DNA of 64,000 nucleotides from Actinernus sp. WN-2022 (GCA_030867875.1 JAOWCC010000019.1:37429976-37493975), one strand, 5' to 3'; shown: positions 22,785-31,452, numbered from the stretch's first letter. Made by a program: numbers and translations. Notes: generated from the sequence alone by a model not told the origin.

Positions 22785-23215
22785 ATAACACCATAACGAG
22801 GCTTCAATACGAGCCTAGTAATTGCCAGTAATCTTACCAGTAAATTCCTAGTAATTGCCAGTAATTGCCAGTAACCTTCCTAGTAATTGCCAGTAATTGC
22901 CGGTAACCTTCCCAGTAATTGCCAGTAACCTTACCAGTAATCTTACCAGTAACTTACTAGTAATTGCCAGTAATTGCCGGTAACCTTCCCAGTAATTGCC
23001 AGTAATTGCCGGTAATTGCCGGTAACCTTCCCAGTAATTGCCAGTAATTGCCGGTAATTACCGGTAACTTCCTAGTAATTGCTAGTAATTGCCAGTAATC
23101 TTGCTAGTAATTGCCAGTAACCTTACCAGTAATCTTACCAGTAAATTGCTAGTAATTGCCAGTAATTGCCAGTAATCTTACCAGTAACTTACTAGTAATT
23201 GCCAGTAATCGTCTA
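22785..23215 (-). repeat. Short-unit minisatellite within the provirus
   Basis: Dozens of ~10-12-bp variants on AGTAATTGCC, AGTAACCTTCC and AGTAATCTTACC, in higher-order runs. It lies between the start of the integrase and the end of the next gene, the longest gene-free stretch in the viral part apart from the insertion. It could be a replication or packaging element, or simple expansion; no direct evidence for either. Confidence 0.85.
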
Positions 23216-23267
23216 ATAAAAAAAAAATCTCACCAAGCGAAAAAAAGCTCGTTTTTAAAAAGCATAA

Positions 23268-23705
23268 TCATATCAAACGACTAATGACATATCCAGCGGT
23301 TAGCATTCCACCTCCAACAAAGACCAACTCACCAGTCCTCTGCGAACTCGATGGTCGATAGTAGTCTGATAAACGAGGTTCTTTCATTTCTTTGAGATGT
23401 TGTAATTGCTTACGTAATTTGTCGGATCGTACGAAAGCACGGTTAGTATCGTTTTCAGAATCGTGCGCATTACGCTCCAGACCTTCCTCTTCTTGCGCGT
23501 TGTCGTACAGTCTTTGTCGTTGTTTATTGTAGGCAATAGTGGCAGCCGTCATTTCCTCTACTGCCCTGTTGTGTCTTTCTCGTTCTATAGCAGCCCTATC
23601 GCCTCCTCCAGAAAGCATCCTAGCGAGTACGTTACCACCAGTGAATGCTGCCGCATTTAAGACAGCTCCGAAAATTACCATCCCAATTCCCGCCAACGTT
23701 GCCAT
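23268..23705 (-). CDS. Viral membrane/coiled-coil protein, unrecognised
   Basis: About 145 residues from the ATG at 23705 (MATLAGIGMVIFG). An N-terminal hydrophobic segment (~residues 1-25) is followed by a strongly charged helical region (ERERHNRAVEEMTAATIAYN, RSDKLRKQLQHLKEMKE) and a second hydrophobic C-terminal segment. This looks like a structural or membrane-remodelling protein. It is last in a minus-strand run, 9 bp after the preceding gene. Confidence 0.6.
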   Translation of the reverse strand: MATLAGIGMVIFGAVLNAAAFTGGNVLARMLSGGGDRAAIERERHNRAVEEMTAATIAYNKQRQRLYDNAQEEEGLERNAHDSENDTNRAFVRSDKLRKQLQHLKEMKEPRLSDYYRPSSSQRTGELVFVGGGMLTAGYVISRLI

Positions 23706-23714
23706 GAGCACTCA

Positions 23715-23948
23715 CTAATCAGTTGGTACGTACTTATTGTCCTCGAGATATTCCTTTGCAGCTAGGCTACCAGCCAATACTGCTATCCACTTCACGCTAT
23801 TCAAGATAGAAACGGAAGGATCGTTAAGCATTGGTTCTTTTGCCACTTTTCTTACGCCCCACCCAATACCTGTAGCTAGTCCAGTAATTATTGCGGCATC
23901 GGTGACCGTTTTCTTTAGGTCGATTGATTTCTTCTCCACCATTGTCAT
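23715..23948 (-). CDS. Small viral membrane protein
   Basis: 77 residues; starts at 23948 or 23942 are both possible. Two hydrophobic stretches (DAAIITGLATGIGWGV and VKWIAVLAGSLA) are separated by a short polar loop, a hairpin-like two-helix layout. An AGTAGTATA stretch precedes the ATG. Small membrane proteins of this kind are frequent in Polinton-like viruses; no named family was recognised. Confidence 0.55.
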   Translation of the reverse strand: MTMVEKKSIDLKKTVTDAAIITGLATGIGWGVRKVAKEPMLNDPSVSILNSVKWIAVLAGSLAAKEYLEDNKYVPTD

Positions 23949-23978
23949 TATACTACTTATGATTCCAATCTCTAAATG

Positions 23979-24197
23979 TTACTCCATATCTGGTAATGTC
24001 ACCTTCCTAGTCTCTACTGGACTTGCAGGTCGTATCGTACTTGTGTCGCGCCTATATCTTTTATATTGGTAGTATACACCCACCAATGCAGCACCTACGC
24101 CAATGGCCGTTAGAGTAGTATTAGTAGACACATCTAGTAGTGGTCTAGTAGCTTCCTCTACGTTGGTTTCTTTACACGATTCTCTTTCGCGTTCCAA
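23979..24197 (-). CDS. Small viral protein with one membrane segment
   Basis: 72 residues with a charged N-terminus (MERERESCKE), one hydrophobic helix (TLTAIGVGAALVGVYY) and a basic stretch KRYRRD behind it. It overlaps the preceding gene's 3' end by about 40 bp. Unrecognised; the compact overlapping layout supports it being real. Confidence 0.45.
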   Translation of the reverse strand: MERERESCKETNVEEATRPLLDVSTNTTLTAIGVGAALVGVYYQYKRYRRDTSTIRPASPVETRKVTLPDME

Positions 24198-24337
24198 CTC
24201 CCGCTTTGGGCCTCTCTGCTAAGTTTAATGCTTGCCGCAAGTGCTTTTCCAGCAGCAACGCGCTTTGGATTCTTTTCTTTTTTCTCAGGTGCAGTCTTCG
24301 GAGGATCCGCAGTTATCCGATCCGTCTTTTCCTCCAT
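24158..24337 (-). CDS. Small basic viral protein
   Basis: About 59 residues from the ATG at 24337. Lys-rich with Pro (KTAPEKKEKNPKRVAAG), no membrane segment; it could bind DNA or the virion core (inference from charge only). The ATG is preceded by CTACTATATCGAAGCAAG, nearly the same as the sequence before the F-box/ankyrin gene (CTACTATATCGAAAAATC), which supports this start. Confidence 0.5.
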   Translation of the reverse strand: MEEKTDRITADPPKTAPEKKEKNPKRVAAGKALAASIKLSREAQSGSWNAKENRVKKPT

Positions 24338-24830
24338 CTTGCTTCGATATAGTAGATATATACGAATGTTCAATAGATGTGGGAATGGCTATGTGATTAG
24401 TTACGTGGAATAAGACGCTAGCTAATGCTACGAAGCGACCTGCTTTAAGCGATAACAGACCAGTCGCAGCACTAATCTCATTGCGGATTGTTCGGTCTTC
24501 TTGTAGGTCTAGCATCAGTGCTTCTTGAGAATCTATAGGTATTAGATACGCAACTAGACGGGTAGCTAAACGCATAATACCATCGACTAGATTCCCCGTT
24601 ATTTGCTGAGCTAGGACGGCCTGGTATCTCCTATATAACTTACCTACTTCTTTTCCAGATAGTCTAGCAACGTCTCCTAGAGATAAGTTCTTCCCTAGGT
24701 ATTCTTTTGTTGTACCAGTTGCAGCTAAGATGGAAAGTGCTTCCCGGTCGTCTGTTGCATCGTCATCTATTTTCGGTGGTGGACCTGTTACGTCCTCACC
24801 AAATTGCTCAAGTATTTCTTTCTCGCTCAT
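24285..24830 (-). CDS. Conserved-looking viral helical protein, unrecognised
   Basis: 181 residues, intact. Acidic N-terminus, then LSLGDVARLSGKEVGKLYRRY and a largely alpha-helical body with LMLDLQEDRTIRNEIS; the C-terminal part is moderately hydrophobic (GRFVALASVLF). It overlaps the end of the ATPase gene by 23 bp and the following small gene by about 50 bp, so it is likely co-expressed. Function unknown; a structural role is possible from position. Confidence 0.55.
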   Translation of the reverse strand: MSEKEILEQFGEDVTGPPPKIDDDATDDREALSILAATGTTKEYLGKNLSLGDVARLSGKEVGKLYRRYQAVLAQQITGNLVDGIMRLATRLVAYLIPIDSQEALMLDLQEDRTIRNEISAATGLLSLKAGRFVALASVLFHVTNHIAIPTSIEHSYISTISKQDGGKDGSDNCGSSEDCT

Positions 24831-25446
24831 CGTGATACATAATAGGTGCGGGTAACTCTAACATGACCATGAAAGGATGTCGTAAACAAAAGCATATGCG
24901 AGCGAACTTGTGGGACCGAAGTACTGCTCGTAACTCATTACATTCTTGTGATCCTCCGTAGTCTTCAAATATCCTCTTACTATCTATAATCGATGCAGTA
25001 TGAAAGGCAACTACAATCGCTACGTTCTCGCGGAAAGGTTTGCATATGCTCGTTAATTGTTGGGATAGCACCCAAATAGATAGTCCTATATGTCGAGCAG
25101 AGAATGCTAGATCTACTAACTTGTCAGTTCTTCTTTTTACATCTTTCGAGGCGGCGCAATCATCTAGAATCAATAGCGTATTGGTCCCAGACCAGTAGGT
25201 TGCGCAAACCTCCAGTGCCGTATTGATAGCATCCTGCGATGGCGACATAACGTGGAAGTGTGGATCTCGATTGGCAAATCCACGATAGGTCTTGTTGTGA
25301 GCATGCGTAGGACATATTAATACTATATAATCGAACTTACCGCGAAATGCTCCACGAAGTTGCTCTACGAGAAATGCGGTCTTTCCACAGTTCGTTGGAC
25401 CTACTATGAGTGCGTTGAATGGTATGTGATCTACCAAGGAATCCAT
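24808..25446 (-). CDS. A32/FtsK-type genome-packaging ATPase
   Basis: 212 residues. Walker A GPTNCGKT at residues 16-23; Walker B LLILDD at about 91-96 (Asp95, Asp96); a sensor-like LSQQLTS follows. This is the pattern of the packaging ATPase in Polintons, virophages and large DNA viruses, which pumps DNA into the capsid (established role). Length fits the family. Its start overlaps the capsid gene's stop (TAATG), so the two are tightly coupled. No disruption seen. Confidence 0.85.
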   Translation of the reverse strand: MDSLVDHIPFNALIVGPTNCGKTAFLVEQLRGAFRGKFDYIVLICPTHAHNKTYRGFANRDPHFHVMSPSQDAINTALEVCATYWSGTNTLLILDDCAASKDVKRRTDKLVDLAFSARHIGLSIWVLSQQLTSICKPFRENVAIVVAFHTASIIDSKRIFEDYGGSQECNELRAVLRSHKFARICFCLRHPFMVMLELPAPIMYHDERERNT

Positions 25447-26671
25447 TAGTATGTTATACTCTGCAGTTCTCTGTTCAATATAGTGAGTTGAGCATCCGCG
25501 AGAACATAGATATGCATGTTTACGTTTCCACTGCCTTTTGCGGATCTATGTATACGAAGATCGATGTCTTTCCCACCACCCGTTTGTGCCATACCATCGC
25601 CGTGAACAGCGGAATCTTTTGCCGTACGACAATCAACTAGGATAGCAAATCTATTATTATGAAATTTGATAGGAGTCATAGAAGTATTGGATGTGGCAAA
25701 CCATCCCTTTGCAGCCTCCCAGAAATCTGGTGGTAGCATACCTCCTGGAAAGAATCTATTTGGGACTCCATTGACATCTACCTCTATCTTAGAAATGCCA
25801 GGATTTGAGAATGCTTCGCTATATCGCGTACCAGCAGTAGGTGGATCTATAAATAGTAGAAGTAGTCCAGCGAATGATCGTCGTGGAACATTGATATTCT
25901 GAGATATCAAAGTATCCGTTGCCTTGGCGATAGTTACTGTCTTGAAATGGACAGCATGGTTGTATAGGAAAGCAGTGCCTCTTTCATATGCGTTAAGTGC
26001 GTCCTTAGCTAGAGTTTCATTCTTGATCGCTTCATATTCTAACTGTATGTTGGTAAGCTTGTACGTACCTATCTTCGTCCAACTATTATTTCAACAGCAG
26101 GCGCTGGAGTCAACTCAAACGATATAGTGTCTTCTAGTGCGTGAGGATATAGGACGCCATGTTGCGTTAGGATATCGACGTCTAACGGAATTCTATATTT
26201 AGAACCATATGCGGCTAGTAGAGCGTTCTCACCGGCGTTTGAAGTGTCTTTATCGCCAGCCTTAGATCGTAACTTGCTTGCGTTCTCCGATTGGATACCT
26301 TGTTGCATTCTAGATTCTCTTTCTTGAGTAGATAGGTATACATCGGAATATGTCTGTAGTAGATCTGACCTAGCGATGTCCTCTACTATTTCAGCTCCCA
26401 TCTTACAAACTCGATGTATAACCAAGCAACGCCCAACATTGGAAACGACATGATTATTAGCGTGTCCACCAGACAATACAATATCGCCTAATAGTGCTAA
26501 GCTACCAGGTACCAATACGATGTTTTCTCCTAGCGTTGGTACTTCCACATATAGCGTCTCTCCAGGGTTGGCCGATGACGGGGTGAAAGTTTTCCTATAT
26601 AGAGTTCGTGGAGCCTTGAGTGCTCGAGGTTCTCTTTGCGCTTTTGCAGGAACTAACTTCGACGCTATCAT
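25446..26671 (-). pseudogene. Double-jelly-roll-like major capsid protein, one frameshift
   Basis: Two abutting frames form one protein of about 408 residues. The upstream part (26671 to about 26070) has LVPGSLALLGDIVLSGG and RIPLDVDILTQHGVLYP; the downstream part ends KDIDLRIHRSAKG and NMHIYVLADAQLTILNR. These match the beta-rich organisation I associate with Polinton-type MCPs (recognition by eye, not a search), and the gene lies next to the packaging ATPase. The upstream frame stops at 26069, while the other frame is open through 25,910-26,075. One base gain or loss near 26,070-26,080 explains this. It is shorter than many Polinton MCPs (~500-650 aa). Confidence 0.65.
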
Positions 26672-26705
26672 ATTGAATATACGTAGATATATAGTTATGT
26701 TCAAT
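26672..26705. promoter_or_regulatory. Divergent viral promoter (MCP / 26.7-kb gene)
   Basis: Only about 25-34 bp separate the two divergent ATGs. On the plus strand it carries TTGAATATACGTAGATATA, then TAGTTATGTTCAAT. The same order of blocks (TTGAA, TATACGTA, TAGTTAT, TTCAAT) occurs between the other divergent pair at 29463-29505. Confidence 0.55.
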
Positions 26706-27798
26706 ATGGAAGGCGAGGCCGCAGAGGAAATACCCGATGAAGCCGCGGGAGGCGAAGACTATAAGGATGAGGATGAGGATACTATCAATGCAGGGGAATG
26801 GAATGCAGATTTTCCAGATGACGCTACTGCATCAGGAGAAACGATCCCAATGGAAAACAGGCGCGACTATACTAAAGAAGGTGCTATACCAAAGAATCAG
26901 GAAACCTCATTTTCTATGAGCGATTACCTCGATTCGATAGGTGCCTCGAAAGACTCGAACGTTTCTAGATATCGAAAGATCCTGGAAAAAGTGAAAAATT
27001 TTAAAGCTCCTAACTTTATCGATAGAAAGGTAATCTTCAAACGAGGCTTATCAGACGACGCAAAACAAATGCTATTTGAGACTGTCTGGGAACAATACCA
27101 TGACGTAGGAGTTCGAGGCACGCTTGAGATAGCAACCATGTCTGATGGTAGAATAGCTATACGCGAGTATGGAAGTAACAAACCCCCTATCCCTTTGATC
27201 ACTAAGAAGGGTGAGTTATATAAGGTGAGGGGAAAAGGTCTCAAAATAGTTCTAGGATCTACATTAGAAGAATCGGTAAAAGAAGTCATAAAAGCTGAAG
27301 ACCAAATGATGGAGATTATCAAGCAAAACGAAGAAATACTCAAAGACCCTACGTCTACTGAATCTCAGAAAGAAGCGATCATTAAAGAAATAGGAACTAA
27401 CAAAACAGAAATGGAAGTCCTAGGACAAATAGAAGAAGCCATAACAGAACGTATGCCCCTTAGGGATCGTATAAGATCTATCTTCAAGAAGTATGGAGTT
27501 AGTATAATTAGTGTGATGGCTGCAGCAGGTACAGTGATCGGTGTAATAGTTTCCAATCTGACAAAGGCAGTTCCCGCGGCGGTAGACGCTGCCAAAGCCA
27601 CAGCTAAATACGTTGTTAAAGTGTTAAAAGAAGTAGGGAAAAAGTTAGAGGAGATCTTACCTAAGATGATTGGACCAATTGCGAGTTTCATATTTAGTAT
27701 GGCTGGTGACGTCGTTGGAATCTTAGCAAATAATGTTTGGTTGTTAATCGTAGCAGCAGTGGTATTCGTTCGTAGTAGAGCGATACAAACGACGTTAA
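26697..27798 (+). CDS. Viral coiled-coil/membrane protein (frame slips near end)
   Basis: Starts at 26697 or the second ATG at 26706. An acidic N-terminus (~80 aa) is followed by a mixed domain (RKVIFKRGLSDDAKQMLFE), a coiled-coil (EDQMMEIIKQNEEILKD), a hydrophobic helix (GVSIISVMAAAGTVIGVIV), an amphipathic stretch, and a final membrane segment (VWLLIVAAVVFV). The open frame runs on to 28097, but that tail is antisense to the next gene and W-rich, so probably spurious. In the adjacent frame a short basic end (VVERYKRR) stops at 27796-27798, overlapping the convergent gene's stop. A single-base indel near 27,765 would explain this. Function unknown; probably virion-associated. Confidence 0.6.
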
Positions 27799-29462
27799 CG
27801 AAACAACGCCCATGCGATTCCAGCTGCGGCAATAGATATCACTGCAAGATTGATCTCATGTTGTGGGATGGACTTTGGTACGTAAGTTTGTGGTACTCGT
27901 TTATTGTGTGGTACTTGTTTCTTATAAGGTGGTACTCGCTTCTTATCGGGTGGTCCCTCCATGGGAGGTGGGCGGTACGTTCCTTTAACTTCCGTATTGA
28001 TATCATTATTACCATACACCATATCTTTAGTGGCTTTCGGGGATGGATTTATATAATTATCTTTCTTTCCGAGGTAGTACACCAGATTGCTTGGTAGTAA
28101 TCGTACACCTACAGCTATCGCTAGATCAAGCCTCTTATGTGTTTTCGTTATAGCGATAAGGTAGTTATTGTAACTTGTCGTTAAGTTGTTTACCTTAATA
28201 GCGACTTCAACCAAGCTCTTGAACTCTCTTCTAACTCCATAGCTATCTACGATGGATTCATTCATATCTACTTGTGCACCAAGCATGCAATATCCAAAAG
28301 CCTCGACAGATCTATTCAACCTACCCAATCCAGCGTCTGTCAAACCTTTTCCGATTGGTGGCGTAAACCAATTGTATTGTTTTCCTCCGTGGTCATCGTT
28401 CCGAATAAAGGATACGAGATCTCCCATGTCCTCCTTACCTCCTTCATCTTTAAACAAATTATTGTGATTTGGCCACTTATCTGCTTCTTTGTCGTAGCCT
28501 CTGATTACGTGGACGTTTTTGTAACCATCGCCGTACAAAAGGAATACGTCGCCAAGTCCGTTATTCCTACCTCCGTGCCATCGGAAGTCTGGCGTTCGAG
28601 ATATACCAAACTCGATGCACAATTTCTCTAGTGCCGCTTTGCTATAGAGGTTATCGGTTTGTTTGAAGGTAGAGCTGCCGGGTAGAGGAACTCCATGAGC
28701 GCCGCCAAGTTCATGTAGGATTCTTCGTATTGTGAAATATACGTGAAATCGAAGGAAACCTTGAATGATGGGTGGATACGTTTTGAAAATAGGGTCGAAC
28801 AATGACACTCCACATCCGGAAGTTGCGCACCACGTTGCGAAATTCAATTGTTGGGGCCAGTATTTAAAATCCGGACCTGATTTCCACGCATAAGACTCAT
28901 GTGATGTTTCATGTACCACGACGGTCTCCTTAAATATATTCGGAACGCCTGCTTCAAACTTTTTAGTAGGTGTAACGTATATCCATAGATTGGTGAGATC
29001 TATATCTTGTGCCGGCTCGTTAAAAGGAACTGCTTGAATAGGATAGTTCGCACTTTTGTCTAGTGTCATCGTAGATGGGAAACCTCCCTGCACACCCCAT
29101 AGCGCGTGATCGATACGCCTTCGAATTGTAGTAGGTAACTTTGAGACATCATCACCGTAAACGACATAACTAGAATCTCCATCTCTAAACCAAATACTCG
29201 TCGAATATTTGCCTGGACCATTTATTTCCGTAGAGGCATAGAACTTGTGAAGATCCACGTGTGAGTATCTTTTCTTGAACTTCGCTAATAGATCAGCATT
29301 CAGGGTTGCGATCTTCGCGTTTTCCTTGGCCTTCGATGCTTCGATCTTCGCGTTTTCCTCAGCTTTTGGCCGTAAATTAGCATTCCGTATTGGGGTCTCA
29401 TCATCTCTCTCGTCGTCTCCCCCCTCATAATGGTAGCTGAAATTACCTCCGTGCCTCCTCAT
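27795..29462 (-). CDS. Large unrecognised viral protein, C-terminal membrane anchor
   Basis: About 555 residues from ATG 29462 (MRRHGG; starts at 29483 and 29531 also possible). A charged Ala/Lys/Glu-rich helical stretch near the start; a globular middle with NLWIYVTP, KYWPQQLNFATWCATSGCG and RFHVYFTIRRILHEL; then a Pro/Lys-rich repeated linker (PPYKKQVPHNKRVPQ) and a terminal hydrophobic helix (INLAVISIAAAGIAWALF). HETSH fits HExxH, but no third zinc ligand is clear, so a protease role is not claimed. The topology (globular head, flexible stalk, C-terminal anchor) suggests a virion surface or inner-membrane protein (inference). Intact, and the longest uninterrupted gene of the provirus. Confidence 0.65.
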   Translation of the reverse strand: MRRHGGNFSYHYEGGDDERDDETPIRNANLRPKAEENAKIEASKAKENAKIATLNADLLAKFKKRYSHVDLHKFYASTEINGPGKYSTSIWFRDGDSSYVVYGDDVSKLPTTIRRRIDHALWGVQGGFPSTMTLDKSANYPIQAVPFNEPAQDIDLTNLWIYVTPTKKFEAGVPNIFKETVVVHETSHESYAWKSGPDFKYWPQQLNFATWCATSGCGVSLFDPIFKTYPPIIQGFLRFHVYFTIRRILHELGGAHGVPLPGSSTFKQTDNLYSKAALEKLCIEFGISRTPDFRWHGGRNNGLGDVFLLYGDGYKNVHVIRGYDKEADKWPNHNNLFKDEGGKEDMGDLVSFIRNDDHGGKQYNWFTPPIGKGLTDAGLGRLNRSVEAFGYCMLGAQVDMNESIVDSYGVRREFKSLVEVAIKVNNLTTSYNNYLIAITKTHKRLDLAIAVGVRLLPSNLVYYLGKKDNYINPSPKATKDMVYGNNDINTEVKGTYRPPPMEGPPDKKRVPPYKKQVPHNKRVPQTYVPKSIPQHEINLAVISIAAAGIAWALFR

Positions 29463-29505
29463 ATTGAAGCTATACGTATACATAGTTATACCTTCAATAT
29501 ATAAG
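29463..29505. promoter_or_regulatory. Divergent viral promoter (578-aa gene / penton gene)
   Basis: A 43-bp spacer reading TTGAAGCTATACGTATACAT, then AGTTATACCTTCAATATATAAG on the plus strand, directly followed by the penton ATG. Compared with 26672-26705, both have TTGAA, TATACGTA, TAGTTAT and TTCAAT in the same order. Confidence 0.55.
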
Positions 29506-30171
29506 ATGGTTCTCTTATATGTCACCACCACATCGGCTGCCCATACTGTCTACTTCGATCAACCTATTCTTATCAATAATATTTCACTAGTCGAGGTCAC
29601 TTTCGAGAACAGTTGGTGGAACCTAGAAACGGAGGCTACGTTTGAGTGGGATACTGGAGGTGTAGGGTTCCCATACAAGATCTATCCGGGGTCTCATAAT
29701 ATACGTACACTCAAGCCCTTCTTCAATGAAGCTGTATTGAATAAAGTCGTAAGCTTTATAAATAGAGGCAGTAAGAGAGATTGGATCCTAAAGGTACAAA
29801 AGCCAATCAAGTTCAGTAAAAATCTCTGCGAACTATTTGGTATAGAAGTAAATGAAGATGTGGAGGGAAACACATCGCTAGGAGTGGGACACCATGACCT
29901 GGTGGTCAAAGATATCAACACAATGTATGTCCACTGCAATGTGGTGGATTCCAGTTTCTCGCTACTAGAAGGAAAGCGATCGTATGTACTGACTAGCTTT
30001 AAAGTACGAGGTAGCTGGTTCGATGTAAATACCTATTCTATAACACCACCACGACCTGTCCGAGCTCTAGGAACAATGCGTAACAGCCTTCGCCTGACAG
30101 TTTGCGATGAGAAAGGCAACGTGGTAGACTTTCGTGGTCGACCTATACGATACGTATTGAAGATTGAGTAA
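29506..30171 (+). CDS. Penton-like minor capsid protein
   Basis: About 221 residues from the ATG at 29506. Beta-rich throughout, with no membrane segment. The C-terminal pattern LRLTVCDEKGNVVDFRGRPIRYVLKIE (cited in parts: LRLTVCDEKGN, VDFRGRPIRYVL) is the repeated feature I associate with the single-jelly-roll penton (PY) of Polintons and virophages. YVLTSFKVRGSW is also typical. It would form the capsid vertices. It is flanked by a divergent promoter and followed 19 bp later by another plus-strand gene. Assignment is by motif recognition; an HMM search would decide. Confidence 0.6.
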   Translation: MVLLYVTTTSAAHTVYFDQPILINNISLVEVTFENSWWNLETEATFEWDTGGVGFPYKIYPGSHNIRTLKPFFNEAVLNKVVSFINRGSKRDWILKVQKPIKFSKNLCELFGIEVNEDVEGNTSLGVGHHDLVVKDINTMYVHCNVVDSSFSLLEGKRSYVLTSFKVRGSWFDVNTYSITPPRPVRALGTMRNSLRLTVCDEKGNVVDFRGRPIRYVLKIE

Positions 30172-30190
30172 GTTATATGCATAATGTACG

Positions 30191-30820
30191 ATGGATGGCG
30201 ATTCAATTCATCCGTTTCCAACAGCACCAGATCTCTATCCATCAGGAGCTATAAAGGAACTTAACGATAATGGAGCAAGCTTTAGACTGCGAACGATCCG
30301 AGATACTCTTTCAGATATCGAAACTCAAGAAAAGCACTACGAAGGCGTGCGTAAGAAATATGCCCGTATGCAAGGAATAGTTCATGGTGTCGCTGTGGTG
30401 ACAGGAGGTCTATCTGTACTCTTATCAAGTTCTGGATTGGCAGTCGCCTTAACTGGTATTGGAGTAGTGATTGGTCTACCACTTGGTGTTATCGGTGGAC
30501 TCTGTGGATTAATTTCAGCATCTACAACTGTGGGGACTAAGAAGCTCGGAATGAAAGTTTCTAAACATGAGAAAACCACTATGCTGGCTAAAGCTAAAAT
30601 TAATACGATTCGTGATCTAGTATCGAAGGCCTTACGCGATGAAAAGATATCCGACACTGAATATGGTCTCATCCTCGCCGAAGCAGATAAGTACGAGATT
30701 ATGAGGTCTGAAATTCGCCGAGAGACTTCGATGACCGCAGGTGGTAAAAAAAGTATGGAACGAATTCGAACCGAAGTGCGAAAGGAAATGCGAGAAAAAA
30801 TTGGCAGTCTAATGGAGTAA
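30191..30820 (+). CDS. Viral membrane protein with glycine-rich hydrophobic hairpin
   Basis: 209 residues, intact. N-terminal coiled-coil (SDIETQEKHYEGVRKKYARM), then a long Gly/Ala/Ser-rich hydrophobic double segment (VAVVTGGLSVLLSSSG... GIGVVIGLPLGVIGG), and a charged helical C-terminal half. I recall proteins of this type as recurrent in cnidarian Polinton-like elements (not checked). The Gly-rich hairpin could act in membrane penetration or virion assembly; this is inference. Same strand as the penton and zinc-protein genes. Confidence 0.6.
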   Translation: MDGDSIHPFPTAPDLYPSGAIKELNDNGASFRLRTIRDTLSDIETQEKHYEGVRKKYARMQGIVHGVAVVTGGLSVLLSSSGLAVALTGIGVVIGLPLGVIGGLCGLISASTTVGTKKLGMKVSKHEKTTMLAKAKINTIRDLVSKALRDEKISDTEYGLILAEADKYEIMRSEIRRETSMTAGGKKSMERIRTEVRKEMREKIGSLME

Positions 30821-30947
30821 GAATAGATATCTCCTATGAAAGGAACTCACGTGGATTTTATTTTAACTAAGCTAAGAGCGAAATCGTATAAATTCCAACA
30901 TCAGAACACCAATTAGAGATAAGCTAGTATAAGGTATATATCGCACT

Positions 30948-31370
30948 ATGGCTGAGACGATAACTTGTATTTGGTTGATGCGAGGTAAGGACACGAATTG
31001 TGTAAAGAAGCGTTCGAAGATATCAGAATACTGTTCTCAACACAACTATCAAATGCGAAAAGGGTGTACCTTATATGTTCCATGTACGCAGTGTGGCCGT
31101 GGTTGTCGTACTAGTCACGGACTTTGTGGTGTGGGGTGTGGCGAGCCAGAGCTCCGTAGAATTTACAAAAAGAATAGCCTCAATAAGAAACGATCTAAGG
31201 AGTTGACGAAGGAATCGGAGAAGGATCCCCCAGAGGATAAGTGTTTAGTTGTGGAAATCAATGATGAGTGCGAAGTTGCGAAATGTCAAGTTGTGGAACT
31301 GAATAAGATATTGGCGGACCTCGCAATCAGCGAGAAAGATCTAAATGTGGTAGAATCGGAGGATGAGTAG
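30948..31370 (+). CDS. Cysteine-rich zinc-binding viral protein
   Basis: 140 residues. The first ~65 contain two clusters: C7, C18, C29-x2-H32 and C46-x2-C49, C53, H57, C60, C64, likely two or more zinc sites. The remainder is acidic and charged with two further Cys. It has a TATA-like GGTATATATCGC just before the ATG. It precedes the TFIIB-like gene, so a role in viral transcription or DNA binding is a reasonable guess. No named family recognised. Confidence 0.55.
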   Translation: MAETITCIWLMRGKDTNCVKKRSKISEYCSQHNYQMRKGCTLYVPCTQCGRGCRTSHGLCGVGCGEPELRRIYKKNSLNKKRSKELTKESEKDPPEDKCLVVEINDECEVAKCQVVELNKILADLAISEKDLNVVESEDE

Positions 31371-31381
31371 AATCGTGGTAT

Positions 31382-31452
31382 AAAAAAAGAAAGAAAAAAT
31401 GAAGGAAGGTCGTTAGTGTGACCTCTCTCCATTTTTCTCTTCTTTTTTTTTT
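31382..31452 (+). terminator. Candidate 3'-end hairpin between viral genes
   Basis: Directly after the zinc-protein stop, an A-rich arm (AAAAAATGAAGGAAGGTC) can pair with GACCTCTCTCCATTTTT, followed by a long T-run. The stem is long with mismatches. Large DNA viruses such as mimiviruses use hairpins to end and polyadenylate mRNAs (established); its use here is inference. Confidence 0.45.

Noticed and set aside
27799..28097. Plus-strand continuation of the 26.7-kb viral gene (Trp-rich tail)
   Set aside because: It is antisense to the intact 578-aa gene and lacks the expected composition; a frame slip near 27,765 with a stop at 27796-27798 is more likely.
28850..28900. HExxH zinc-protease motif in the 578-aa viral protein
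   Set aside because: Only the five-residue pattern is present; no convincing third ligand or protease fold was visible, so function is not claimed.
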